Below are positions 49,137-59,216 of a stretch of DNA of 64,000 nt, piece after piece. Origin of the DNA: an uncultured Oscillibacter sp. (lineage in GTDB: Bacteria > Bacillota > Clostridia > Oscillospirales > Oscillospiraceae); the NCBI GenBank assembly GCA_910584075.1, contig CAJTZI010000001.1, forward strand, positions 47,629-111,628. Reading direction: 5' to 3'. The first letter of the stretch is position 1; each line of letters opens with the position of its first letter. The translations under genes were made by a program, and so were the position numbers. Below the pieces are notes generated by a model. The model searched no databases. It was not told the origin of the DNA and saw only the letters and a list, made by a program, of their open reading frames with translations.

Positions 49137-49470
49137 GCGCGAAGTGCGGGAAGCGGCGCGAGAGGCCTTGCGTCAAACCTGCAAAACAACCTCGATGGCA
49201 GTCACAACTGCGGCAGAGCGCCAAAGGGCGGAACTCTGTCAGCCGCAGCCGGTAGAAGGCTGGCAATTCACATTGGCACCGGTTCAGACCAGCCCCCGTA
49301 TCTTGGGCGAATTTGACCCTCGCGGTCAAATTCCGCCCCGGCGTCTCTTTTTTCTTTTGGACCGTGCACGGCCCGTTTTCTTTTTTCTCCACAAGCGGAG
49401 AAAAAAGAAAATGGGGTGCAGATACACCAGCCATCATCATGGCTGAAATCCCCCCGCCCGCAAGGGGGAG
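49137..49470 (+). repeat. intergenic repeat, copy B
   Basis: About 335 bp similar to copy A at 43955-44240, with the same block order. Compared with A it carries an extra segment of about 60 bp between TTTTGGACCGTGCACGGCC and CATCATCATGGCTGAAATC. That segment includes a perfect TTTTCTTTTTTCTCC / GGAGAAAAAAGAAAA hairpin (49376-49411), which may act as a terminator. Confidence 0.8.
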
Positions 49471-49517
49471 AAAAAGTCCCCCCGCCAGCAGACGGGGGGA
49501 CCGGTAATACCCGGAAA

Positions 49518-51638
<2,121 letters not shown>

Positions 51639-51684
51639 ACTTCCACTCCTTTTGCGTTGTTACTGGGTCTTGCCTGATAGTATT

Positions 51685-51712
51685 ATTGTAGCATACGTGA
51701 ACGTTTTTTCAA
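51685..51712 (-). promoter_or_regulatory. promoter of hppA
   Basis: Minus strand TTGAAA (51707-51712), a 16-bp spacer, TACAAT (51685-51690). The region between hppA and the lipoprotein terminator is AT-rich and otherwise empty. Confidence 0.65.
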
Positions 51713-51867
51713 GTAAATCTTACGCTACATTTTACGCAAACGTTGTAACTTTTACCTTTTGCATAAATTCATGTGAGTTGTTCATTGCAGATTGACCCAA
51801 TTTCCGTAAATTTCTACGCAAATTTCAGCGTTTTATAGCGCAAATTCTGTTAATTACCTGACAAAAA

Positions 51868-51896
51868 ACCGGAGAGCTCTTAGGGCTCTCCGGAGA
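51868..51896 (-). terminator. terminator of the lipoprotein gene
   Basis: CCGGAGAGCTC / GGCTCTCCGG stem; the minus strand continues with TTTTTTG. Confidence 0.85.
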
Positions 51897-51959
51897 AATG
51901 CAATATTTTGCGTAAAAACCGCCAAAATTTTCGCAGAAATTTGCGAAGCGCACCCACCC

Positions 51960-52589
51960 TCAGCTGACCAGCTGAAAGTCCGTGAAGACCCACCGGCCGT
52001 CCACGTAGGCGTAGGAAAAGGACCAGCACTCCAGCCCGATGACGGCGGTCCGGGTGCTGTCCAGCAGCTCCACGGACACCTCCAGAGAATAGGTCTGGCT
52101 GTCCAGCTGCACGGCCTCCACCTGGGACGCGCCCTTACCGCTGTCCCGGTCACGGCCGGAGAAGGAGACGTACAGCGCCCCGTCCACGTCCTGATAGTAG
52201 GGGCGACTGCCTCCCAGGGACAACAGCTGGTCCGTCAGCTCGGCGGAGAACAGGTTCCGCAGGTAGGCCCGCAGATCGTCCATGGTCTCCATGCCGGGGT
52301 AGTCCACCCTGCGGTATGCCGCACCGGTCAGGCGGACCGCCTCGCCGCTGCTCGGCAGGGGGACCAGCTCAAACCAGCCGTAGGCCTCCTCCGCCCGGTA
52401 GTAGGCGGCCAGAATCTCCTCCTCCATCGGCGGACGAGGCTCCGCCTCCAGCTGGGTGGCGCACAGCCCGACGCCGTTCTCCGGCGTTGGAACGAAAGCG
52501 GCGTCCTCCCCTGCCTTGGGAGCAGGCGCACCCCCGCAACCGGGCAGCAGCAAAAACAACAGCATCCACCTGCAGATCCATTTTTTCAT
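51960..52589 (-). CDS. lipoprotein resembling IseA-type endopeptidase inhibitors
   Basis: 209 aa. Lipobox LLPGC with Cys18. The mature domain carries YRRVDYPGMETMDDLRAYL, then FSAELTDQLLSLGGSRPYYQDVDGALYV and SGRDRDSGKG, the pattern of the IseA DL-endopeptidase inhibitor family known from Bacillus, which restrains peptidoglycan-cleaving enzymes. Here it would be membrane-anchored. The similarity covers only part of the family, so function is tentative. Monocistronic with its own terminator. Confidence 0.68.
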   Translation of the reverse strand: MKKWICRWMLLFLLLPGCGGAPAPKAGEDAAFVPTPENGVGLCATQLEAEPRPPMEEEILAAYYRAEEAYGWFELVPLPSSGEAVRLTGAAYRRVDYPGMETMDDLRAYLRNLFSAELTDQLLSLGGSRPYYQDVDGALYVSFSGRDRDSGKGASQVEAVQLDSQTYSLEVSVELLDSTRTAVIGLECWSFSYAYVDGRWVFTDFQLVS

Positions 52590-52724
52590 CCCACTCTCCC
52601 CCCTCTTTCACAGGCGGCCCCGCCGGCCCGTGGCGTTTCTCTCTCCTCTTCAGCGTATCATATTTCGCTCTGAAATGCTACGGAAATTTTCGCTTTTTTT
52701 CCGCTTTTTTTGCCCCCTTGGGCG

Positions 52725-52753
52725 TTGTGTTTTCCAGGAAAATCAGATAAAAT
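52725..52753 (+). promoter_or_regulatory. promoter of the exonuclease gene
   Basis: TTGTGT (52725-52730), a 17-bp spacer, TAAAAT (52748-52753). Confidence 0.5.
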
Positions 52754-52788
52754 AAAATATTATGGCTTTCACGAGGAGGAAGACGGCG

Positions 52789-53544
52789 ATGAGATTGGTA
52801 TCCTGGAATGTCAACGGCCTGCGCTCCTGTCTGGGAAAGGGCTTTCTGGACTTCTGCGCTTTCGCCGGCGCGGATGTCATCTGCCTGCAGGAGACGAAGA
52901 TGCGTCCGGAACAGGCGGAGTTCGACCTGCCGGGCTATACGCGCTACTGGAACAGCGCCGACAAGGCGGGCTACTCCGGCACGGCGGTCTTTACCCGGCG
53001 GGAGCCCCTGGCGGTGGCCTGTGACTTCGGCATTGACGAGCACCGCCACGAGGGGCGGGTGATCACGGCGGAGTACCCGGAGTTTTACCTGGTGTGCTGC
53101 TACACGCCCAACTCCAAGGACCAGCTGGCCCGGCTGGATTACCGCATGGCCTGGGAGGACGATATCCGGGAGTACCTGCTGGAGCTGGACGGCAAAAAGC
53201 CGGTGGTCTACTGCGGAGACCTGAATGTAGCCCACCGGGAGATCGACCTGAAAAATCCCCAGAGCAACCGGCGGAATCCCGGCTTTTCCGACGAGGAGCG
53301 GGAGAAGATGACCCGTCTTCTGGACAGCGGCTTTGTGGACACCTTCCGGGCGCTGCACCCGGATACGACGGGGGCCTACTCCTGGTGGAGCTACCGCTTC
53401 AACGCCAGGAAGAACAACGCCGGGTGGCGGATTGACTATTTTATCGTCTCCCAGCGGCTGCGGGGACTGATCCGCAGCGCGGACATCTGGAGCGAGGTGA
53501 CGGGCAGCGACCACTGTCCGGTGGTCCTGGAGCTGGACCTCTGA
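52789..53544 (+). CDS. xth: exodeoxyribonuclease III (AP endonuclease)
   Basis: 251 aa from the ATG at 52789 behind GAGGAGGA. EEP fold with all active-site motifs: SWNVNGLRS (Asn), LQETK (metal-binding Glu), YTPNS, GDLNVAH (Asp/Asn), WSYR, RIDYF and SDHCPV with the catalytic Asp-His. It repairs abasic sites and trims 3' ends. Single gene with its own promoter and terminator. Confidence 0.96.
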   Translation: MRLVSWNVNGLRSCLGKGFLDFCAFAGADVICLQETKMRPEQAEFDLPGYTRYWNSADKAGYSGTAVFTRREPLAVACDFGIDEHRHEGRVITAEYPEFYLVCCYTPNSKDQLARLDYRMAWEDDIREYLLELDGKKPVVYCGDLNVAHREIDLKNPQSNRRNPGFSDEEREKMTRLLDSGFVDTFRALHPDTTGAYSWWSYRFNARKNNAGWRIDYFIVSQRLRGLIRSADIWSEVTGSDHCPVVLELDL

Positions 53545-53576
53545 GAATATGCCCCCGGCAAAACAGCTGACAGACA

Positions 53577-53618
53577 AAAGGTCCCCTGTGCAGGATTCCT
53601 GCACAGGGGACCTTGCTG
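53577..53618. terminator. bidirectional terminator
   Basis: AAGGTCCCCTGTGCAGG / CCTGCACAGGGGACCTT stem with an ATT loop, between convergent xth and ileS. Confidence 0.9.
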
Positions 53619-53639
53619 TACACGGAGATTTTCGGAGAA

Positions 53640-56405
53640 TCAGAACTCCGGAATATTCGCCACAGCGGCGGCGCAGCGGGCGCAGAGGGTGGGGTGGGCG
53701 CCGTCGCCGCCCACAGAGGCGGTCTGCTTCCAGCAGCGCTCACACTTGGCGCCGCCGGCGGGTTCCACGGCCACAGCCAGATCCGCGCCGGTCTCCACCT
53801 CCGCCTGGGAGACGATCAGCAGGTCCGCCAGAGTGCCGGCGTCCATCTCCGCCAGGAAAGCGTCCTCCGCCGGAACAGTGAGCTTGACCTTGGCCTCCAG
53901 GCTCTTGCCGATGCGCTTGTCGGCCCGGGCGGCCTCCAGTGCACCGTTGACACCATTCCGCACAGCGATGATCCGCTCCCAGCGATCCATGGCGGCCCCG
54001 TCCAGGGCGTAAGCGGCAAAGGGCTGGTTCATCTCGTTGAAGAGGACGTTTCGTCCATCGTCGGCGGTGGAATGGGGCATGGCCTGCCAGATCTCGTCGC
54101 AGGTAAAGCACAGGATGGGGGCCATGAGCTTGGTCATGGTGTCCAGAATCAGGAACAAGGCGGTCTGGGCGCTGCGGCGGGAGAGGCTGTCGGTCTCGTC
54201 GCAGTACAGCCGGTCCTTGATAATGTCCAGATAGAAGTTGCTCATCTCCACCACGCAGAAGTCGTTGACGGCGTGGGTGACCGTGAGGAACTCATACTCG
54301 TCGTAGCCCTTGAAGCACTTCTCCGTCAGGGCGTTCAGCCGGGTGACGGCCCAGCGGTCCAGCTCCAGCATCTCCGAGGGGCTCACCAGGCTGTCGGGGT
54401 TGAAGCCCGCCAGGTTTCCCAGGCAGTACCGGGCGGTGTTGCGGAATTTCAGATAGTTCTGGGAGAGCTGCTTGAAGATCTCATGGGAGCAGCGGACGTC
54501 GGCGTGGTAGTCCGTGTTTGCCGCCCAGAGGCGGAGGATATCCGCGCCATACTGATTCATGATGTCCGCCGGGTCCACGCCGTTGCCCAGGGACTTGTGC
54601 ATAGCCTTGCCCTCACCGTCTACAGTCCAGCCGTGGGTGACGCACTCGCGGAAGGGCGCGCCCTTGCCGAAGGCGCCCACGGCGGTGAGCAGGGAGCTCT
54701 GGAACCACCCGCGGTACTGGTCCAGACCCTCCATATACACGGTAGCGGGCCAGAAGCCCTGGTCCTTCTTCATGGAGGCAAAGTGGGTGGAGCCGGAGTC
54801 GAACCAGCCGTCCAGGGTGTCCTCCTCCTTGTCAAAGCCGGACTTGCCGCCGCAGTGGGGGCAGGTGAAGCCGGCGGGCAGGATCTCCGCCGCGTCCTTT
54901 TCGAACCAGGCGTTGGAACCCTCCGCCGCGAACAGGGCGGAGATGGCGGAGATGGTCTCGTCAGTGACCACGGGCTTGCCGCAGTCCCTGCAGTACACCA
55001 CGGGGATGGGCAGGCCCCAGCGGCGCTGGCGGGAGATGCACCAGTCGGTGCGCTCTCGGATCATGGACTTCATCCGGTCGATGCCCCACTTGGGCACCCA
55101 GCGGACCTCGTCGGCGGCGGCGCAGGCCTCGTCCTTGAAGGACTCCACGGAGCAGAACCACTGGGGCGTGGCCCGGAAGATGATGGGGTGCTTGCAGCGC
55201 CAGCAGTGGGGATAGCTGTGGATGATGTCCTCACTGGCAAACAGCATCCCGCTCTCCTTCATGTCCGCCAGGATCACGGGGTTGCTTTCGTTGGTGCTCA
55301 TGCCGGCGTACTTTCCGGCGTAGTCGGTGTGCCGCCCCTGGTCGTCCACAGGCACCACCATGTCCATGCCGTAGCGCTTGCAGGTCTGGTAGTCGTCGGC
55401 GCCGAAGCCCGGGGCGGTGTGGACGCAGCCGGTGCCGCTGTCCATGGTGACGTAGTCCGCCAGCACCAGGCGGGAGGTCTTGGGCAGGAAGGGGTGGTCC
55501 GCCAGCATGTTCTCAAAGAAGCTGCCGGGGTGGGTCTCCACGATCTCCCAGCTGTCGAAGCCGCCCAGGCCCATGACCTTCTCCACCAGGGCCTCGGCCA
55601 TGATATAGTATTCCCCGTTGGAGGCCTTCACCACGGCGTAGCTCTCGGAGGGGTGCAGGGCGATGGCAAGGTTTCCCGGCAGGGTCCAGATCGTCGTGGT
55701 CCAGATGACGAAGAAGAGCTTGCTCTTGTCGTAGGCGTCCAGCTTCCCCTGGCCGTCGTGCATGGGGAACTTCACATAGACGGTGGTGCAGGGGTCGTCC
55801 TGGTACTCGATCTCCGCCTCGGCGAGAGCGGTCTCGTCGTGGGGGCACCAGTACACGGGCTTGAGGCCCTTGTAGATATACCCCTTCTTGTACATCTCCC
55901 CGAAGACCTTCACCTCCTCGGCCTCAAAGCCGGGATCCATGGTGAGGTAGGGGTGCTCCCAGTCCCCCACCACGCCGATGCGCTTGAAGGCATCCATCTG
56001 AACCCCCACGTAGTGCTGGGCGAACTCGTGACAGGCGGAGCGGAACTCGGGGACGCTCATGGCCTTGCGGTTGAGCTTGTTCTGCTTGATGATGGCGGAC
56101 TCAATGGGCATGCCGTGGTTGTCCCAGCCGGGGATATAGGGGGTGTAGTAGCCCCGCATGGCGTAGGACCGGGTGATGATGTCCTTGATGGCCTTGTTCA
56201 TGGCGGTGCCCATGTGGATGCCGCCGTTGGAGAAGGGGGGGCCGTCGTGGAGGCTGAAGAGGGGCTTGCCCTCGTTCTTTTTGAGAAGCTCGTGATAGAC
56301 GTCCTGGGCCTCCCAGCGGCTCAGCATCTCCGGCTCCCGCTTGGGCAGGCCCGCCCGCATGGGGAAGTCGGTCTTGGGCAGGTTGATGGTCTTGTTGTAG
56401 TCCAT
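53640..56405 (-). CDS. ileS: isoleucyl-tRNA synthetase
   Basis: 921 aa. Class I core with the HIGH-type motif GGIHMGTAMNKAI, the editing domain, and the KMSKS-type motif as KAMHKSLGNGVDP, a variant seen in Clostridia. The C-terminal zinc-binding region CERCWKQ ... CARC is present, as in bacterial-type IleRS. It charges tRNA-Ile. Last gene of an operon headed by an Ile-type T-box leader, with two small genes in between. Confidence 0.97.
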   Translation of the reverse strand: MDYNKTINLPKTDFPMRAGLPKREPEMLSRWEAQDVYHELLKKNEGKPLFSLHDGPPFSNGGIHMGTAMNKAIKDIITRSYAMRGYYTPYIPGWDNHGMPIESAIIKQNKLNRKAMSVPEFRSACHEFAQHYVGVQMDAFKRIGVVGDWEHPYLTMDPGFEAEEVKVFGEMYKKGYIYKGLKPVYWCPHDETALAEAEIEYQDDPCTTVYVKFPMHDGQGKLDAYDKSKLFFVIWTTTIWTLPGNLAIALHPSESYAVVKASNGEYYIMAEALVEKVMGLGGFDSWEIVETHPGSFFENMLADHPFLPKTSRLVLADYVTMDSGTGCVHTAPGFGADDYQTCKRYGMDMVVPVDDQGRHTDYAGKYAGMSTNESNPVILADMKESGMLFASEDIIHSYPHCWRCKHPIIFRATPQWFCSVESFKDEACAAADEVRWVPKWGIDRMKSMIRERTDWCISRQRRWGLPIPVVYCRDCGKPVVTDETISAISALFAAEGSNAWFEKDAAEILPAGFTCPHCGGKSGFDKEEDTLDGWFDSGSTHFASMKKDQGFWPATVYMEGLDQYRGWFQSSLLTAVGAFGKGAPFRECVTHGWTVDGEGKAMHKSLGNGVDPADIMNQYGADILRLWAANTDYHADVRCSHEIFKQLSQNYLKFRNTARYCLGNLAGFNPDSLVSPSEMLELDRWAVTRLNALTEKCFKGYDEYEFLTVTHAVNDFCVVEMSNFYLDIIKDRLYCDETDSLSRRSAQTALFLILDTMTKLMAPILCFTCDEIWQAMPHSTADDGRNVLFNEMNQPFAAYALDGAAMDRWERIIAVRNGVNGALEAARADKRIGKSLEAKVKLTVPAEDAFLAEMDAGTLADLLIVSQAEVETGADLAVAVEPAGGAKCERCWKQTASVGGDGAHPTLCARCAAAVANIPEF

Positions 56406-56434
56406 TCTTGTGTTCCTCCTCTTATGGTAAGTGG

Positions 56435-56689
56435 TTATTCTTTGTTTTCAAAGGAAAATATCACGGCACCACAGTTCCGGCAAATCGCACCGGCGTACTG
56501 GGGAAGTGCGGAGAGGGCTTTTGACGAAAACGCGGATTTGGTGCGGTCTTCGACAGGACGCAGACAAGCAGCGTCTTTTGGCCGTTGGAAATTTTTCAAT
56601 TTTCCCTGTTCGGATGTCCAAAACAGATAGCCGCGTGGGGAATACACGGTTCCTGGCTCCATTCCATTTCCGCATTTTGGACAGTTCAT
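56435..56689 (-). CDS. zinc-ribbon protein (PF20097-like)
   Basis: 84 aa. CPKCGNGMEPG at the start (3-13) and CRNCGAVIF near the end form a two-pair zinc ribbon around a GYLFWTSE segment, the shape of PF20097/DUF6487. GAGGAGGG lies at the stop of the preceding gene, 10 bp away, so the two are coupled. Function unknown; it sits between the T-box gene and ileS. Confidence 0.75.
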   Translation of the reverse strand: MNCPKCGNGMEPGTVYSPRGYLFWTSEQGKLKNFQRPKDAACLRPVEDRTKSAFSSKALSALPQYAGAICRNCGAVIFSFENKE

Positions 56690-56699
56690 CGGGCCCTCC

Positions 56700-57212
56700 T
56701 CATATCGTGTGTTCCACGCCCCACGCCTCTTGGCCGCCGAAGGCGCACTCCGCGCCGTCTATCTTCCACTCGTCCCCGAAGGGCCGCAGGATGAAACGGT
56801 AGCGGTAGCTGTAAGAGACGGGGTTCTCCGTGGACACCAGGGCCTTTTTGGCGGACTTCATGGTAAAATAGACCGTGGGCTCCGGAGCGCCGAAGAGGTA
56901 ATCGTATTTGGCGGGCTTGCCGAAGCTCCTCGCCGCGCCCCATCGCAGCAGCTTCTCCGTGCAGCAGGGGGCGACCAGCTCCAGATACCGGCGGCGGTAC
57001 TCCTCCCACAGCGATTCCTCCGCCGGGGTGGACAGGTGGGGGGAAATCCCCGCCGCAGCCTGTTCCTCCCGGAGTTTCAGGGAGCGGGCGCAGATCTCCC
57101 GCTCCAGCTCGTTTCTCCGCCGCAACAGCTCCACCAGCGGCGGCGCCAGCTCCTCCGCCAGGGAGTGGAATTTCGCCGGGGTGTCCTGTATGACAATTTT
57201 GACCGCTTCCAT
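56700..57212 (-). CDS. hypothetical protein, first gene of the T-box operon
   Basis: 170 aa from the ATG at 57212. A charged coiled region (LVELLRRRNELEREICARSLKLREEQ, split over residues 26-51) precedes an alpha+beta C-terminal half with YLFGAPEPTVYFTMKSAKKALVST, then YRFILRPFGDEWKIDGAECAF. The second half looks like an NTF2-type fold of the kind seen in immunity proteins, but this is only a resemblance. Because of the T-box its expression rises when isoleucine tRNA is uncharged, unusual for a non-synthetase gene. Confidence 0.7.
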   Translation of the reverse strand: MEAVKIVIQDTPAKFHSLAEELAPPLVELLRRRNELEREICARSLKLREEQAAAGISPHLSTPAEESLWEEYRRRYLELVAPCCTEKLLRWGAARSFGKPAKYDYLFGAPEPTVYFTMKSAKKALVSTENPVSYSYRYRFILRPFGDEWKIDGAECAFGGQEAWGVEHTI

Positions 57213-57282
57213 CCTGCCATCTCCTTTTTGAATTGCGCCGGAACCGGACCGACAGGGCACGGGTGGCCGCCGGAAACAAAAA

Positions 57283-57555
57283 CGCCTCCGTCTCTTCAAT
57301 AAAGAGACGGAGGCGACTCCTCCGCGGTACCACTCTCGCTTGCCGCCCCCTCTCGGGACGCGGCCCCTCACGGCCCGCCGTCACGGGCCCGGCGGAGTAA
57401 CGCCCGCCACACGTCCTCGCTTACTCGTCTTTCAGCGGGAGGCTCCAAGGGGATATTCGCCGCCGGCCCCGGCCGCCTCGCACCAAACGGCGGCTCTCTT
57501 GGCAGGGTCCCGGGCGGTTACTCGTCCTTATCTACGCCAGAGTTATTCAATTATC
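57283..57555 (-). ncRNA. T-box leader, probably tRNA-Ile-sensing
   Basis: Minus strand. It contains the T-box sequence GAGTGGTACCGCGG (57322-57335), the terminator CGCCTCCGTCTCTT / AAGAGACGGAGGCG with following TTTTTG (57283-57316), and a Stem I with repeated GACGAGTAA. The bulge in GGCGAATATCCCCTTGG offers ATC (Ile) at 57452-57454 as the specifier. The ileS gene in the same operon supports Ile. Confidence 0.85.
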
Positions 57556-57558
57556 CGT

Positions 57559-57586
57559 ATCATACCACGTTTTGCCGGTTTGTCAA
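57559..57586 (-). promoter_or_regulatory. promoter of the T-box operon
   Basis: Minus strand TTGACA (57581-57586), a 16-bp spacer, TATGAT (57559-57564). Confidence 0.8.
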
Positions 57587-57654
57587 CCGGATTTTGCCCA
57601 AATTTCTCGCTCTTTGCCGGTGAAGCGGCGGTTATGGCCTGGGGAGTATATAAT

Positions 57655-57687
57655 AGAGGCGGCGCCCGATCCCGGCGCCGCCTGATT
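57655..57687. terminator. hairpin after the coiled-coil gene
   Basis: GGCGGCGCC / GGCGCCGCC perfect stem with a CGATCCC loop, about 12 bp after the stop of the gene at 57698. Confidence 0.6.
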
Positions 57688-57697
57688 TTGTGTTGAA

Positions 57698-58009
57698 CTA
57701 CTGGGCCCTTTTCAGATTTTGAATCTCTTTGGAGTGGCGCTTCACAACGACCTCCAGAACATCCAGCCGCTCCTCCGTCTCGTCCCAGGCCTCGGCGGGA
57801 AGCATTTTCTCCCGGATGAGTTTCTGTCCATCCGCCAGGAGGCTGAACTTCGGCTCGAAATAGGCCTCCATCAGCGCCATCATGCGGGCCTCGGAGGCAC
57901 TGATTTTCTCCGCAGTTCTGGCCTCAGAGGCACTGATTTTCTCCGCAGTTCTGGCTTCGGAGTCGCTGATCATTTTCGCAATGGCCTGCAGATCTCTTTC
58001 ATCAAGCAT
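57698..58009 (-). CDS. coiled-coil protein with an 11-residue repeat
   Basis: 103 aa, GAGGA before the ATG. Residues 1-20 are followed by three 11-residue repeats (SEARTAEKISA, SEARTAEKISA, SEARMMALMEA), which form a continuous helix, a middle segment FEPKFSLLADGQKLIREKML, and a C-terminal coiled coil TEERLDVLEVVVKRHSKEIQNLK. The 33-bp DNA repeat encoding the first two units is almost perfect. No family assigned; such proteins often flank phage or regulatory loci. Confidence 0.72.
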   Translation of the reverse strand: MLDERDLQAIAKMISDSEARTAEKISASEARTAEKISASEARMMALMEAYFEPKFSLLADGQKLIREKMLPAEAWDETEERLDVLEVVVKRHSKEIQNLKRAQ

Positions 58010-58108
58010 GATTCCTCACCCCGCATCTGTTATTGAATATAGTATACGGTGCCGCCGTCCGCTTGTCAAGCCGCCGGACAATTGCGCCCCACCGCCATTC
58101 CCGGGTGC

Positions 58109-58276
58109 TCACTGATACCGGTACCGCTGCCGGGTGTACTGGTCGATGGCCGCCTGAAAAAGCTCCCAGCTGCGAAACTCCATCAGCTGGAACCCCTCCT
58201 CCTGGTGGAAGGACACCACCCGCTCCTCCACGTTCACCCAGACCCGCCAAACCTGCGCCTCTCCCCGTGTCTCCAA
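58109..58276 (-). CDS. small protein, paralogue of the gene at 58937
   Basis: 55 aa from a TTG at 58276. This start is preferred because AGGGAGG lies 7 nt before it and because the product then lines up end to end with the paralogue at 58937; the ATG at 58315 has no ribosome site. It reads WRVWVNVEERVVSFHQEEGF, then QLMEFRSWELFQAAIDQYTR, ending in YRYQ. Divergent from the XRE gene across two palindromes. Unknown function. Confidence 0.72.
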   Translation of the reverse strand: METRGEAQVWRVWVNVEERVVSFHQEEGFQLMEFRSWELFQAAIDQYTRQRYRYQ

Positions 58277-58317
58277 AGCCGCCGCCTCCCTGTTCTGACA
58301 AATACCGCCTTCCATTT

Positions 58318-58360
58318 TATGCGATTATCGTATAAAAATCAATATGCAATTTTCGCATAT
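58318..58360. promoter_or_regulatory. two palindromic operators of the XRE gene pair
   Basis: TATGCGATTATCGTATA (58318-58334) and ATATGCAATTTTCGCATAT (58342-58360) are near-perfect inverted repeats of related sequence (TATGC half-sites), centred 25 bp apart, in the gap between divergent genes. They fit cooperative dimer binding by the XRE protein. Confidence 0.75.
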
Positions 58361-58401
58361 CCTAAAATGACGGCAGAGAGACGGATGGGAGGCGCGGGGG
58401 A

Positions 58402-58659
58402 ATGTACCAGCGGATACGGGATATGCGGGAGGACCGGGACCTGCCCCAGCGGGCCCTGGCGGAGCTGCTCCACGTCTCCCAGGCCACCTACTCCCGCTAC
58501 GAGAGCGGCGGGCTGGACGTGCCCAGCTCCGCCCTGATCGCACTGGCGCGGTTCTACGGCACCAGTGTGGACTATCTGCTGGGCCTCACCGACGAGCCCG
58601 CGCCCTACCGCAGACAGACCCCGGACAGATGGGTTCCTGGAAACCAAAACCTTTTTTGA
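58402..58659 (+). CDS. XRE-family regulator
   Basis: 85 aa. HTH at residues 3-60: IRDMREDRDLPQRALAELLH then VSQATYSRYESGGLDVPSSALIALARFYGTSVDYLLGLTD. It probably binds the two TATGC palindromes upstream and controls itself and the divergent small gene. GGGAGG precedes the ATG. The genes on both sides encode related 55/56-aa proteins. Confidence 0.88.
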   Translation: MYQRIRDMREDRDLPQRALAELLHVSQATYSRYESGGLDVPSSALIALARFYGTSVDYLLGLTDEPAPYRRQTPDRWVPGNQNLF

Positions 58660-58847
58660 CTAGGGCAAGCCCCTTGTCATAATACCGGCCCAGAGAACCG
58701 GAAGATGCGGCACGGGTGCCGGAGCCGCGCCGCAGAACACGCGGAAGGCAGCCTCTGCCAAAGAGGAACTCCAGATGACCATTCGCGTATCCGGAACCGC
58801 AGCGGATGAGAAATAACCACCTCACCAAAGCGGCAGCTGGAAGCTGC
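58660..58847. other. short non-coding stretch
   Basis: No gene is seen between the XRE stop and the terminator near 58852; it holds a GGTGCCGG-type inverted repeat and a CCGGCCC...GAACCGG pair. Confidence 0.3.
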
Positions 58848-58892
58848 GAAAGCATCCCGCCGTCTCCAAACGAGGCGGCGGGATGTTCTTTC
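58848..58892 (+). terminator. terminator of the XRE transcript
   Basis: CATCCCGCCG / GCGGCGGGATG stem followed by TTCTTT. Confidence 0.65.
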
Positions 58893-58896
58893 TGCA

Positions 58897-58930
58897 AAAC
58901 GCCCCGCCGGAATCTCCAGCGGGGCGCCTG
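58897..58930 (-). terminator. terminator of the small paralogue gene
   Basis: CGCCCCGC / GCGGGGCG stem; the minus strand continues into TTTTGC. Confidence 0.75.
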
Positions 58931-58936
58931 CCTGTA

Positions 58937-59107
58937 CTACTGGTATCTGTACTGCATCCCGGTGTACTGTTCCACGCAGCTGAGAAACATCTCCCGGCTG
59001 CGGAACTCCATGAGCTGGCAGCCCTTCTCCTCGTGAAAGGACACGATGCGCCGGTGGTTGTCCACCCACACCCGCCACAGATTTTCAGCGTTCCTGGTTT
59101 GCTCCAT
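58937..59107 (-). CDS. small protein, paralogue of the gene at 58109
   Basis: 56 aa from the ATG at 59107 behind AAGGGAG. Aligned with the 55-aa paralogue it shares WRVWV, R-VSFHEE-G-QLMEFRS-E-F, QYT and the C-terminal YRYQ, about half of the residues. Both are compact alpha+beta shapes without Cys ligands. The conserved SFHEEKGCQLMEFRS core suggests a binding surface. Monocistronic with its own terminator. No known family. Confidence 0.72.
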   Translation of the reverse strand: MEQTRNAENLWRVWVDNHRRIVSFHEEKGCQLMEFRSREMFLSCVEQYTGMQYRYQ

Positions 59108-59216
59108 TGCAGAAGGCTCCCTTTCTGAATGATTACACAGTTTTCCACGGCACACAGTCCGTTTATATATAAGACGAATAAGCGGGCGGTTTTGTTTCAC
59201 ATTTCAGAAAAATTTT

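Noticed and set aside
53613-56630. 1005-aa open frame on the + strand
   Set aside because: Antisense shadow of ileS, low complexity (Gly/Val/His rich), no start signal.
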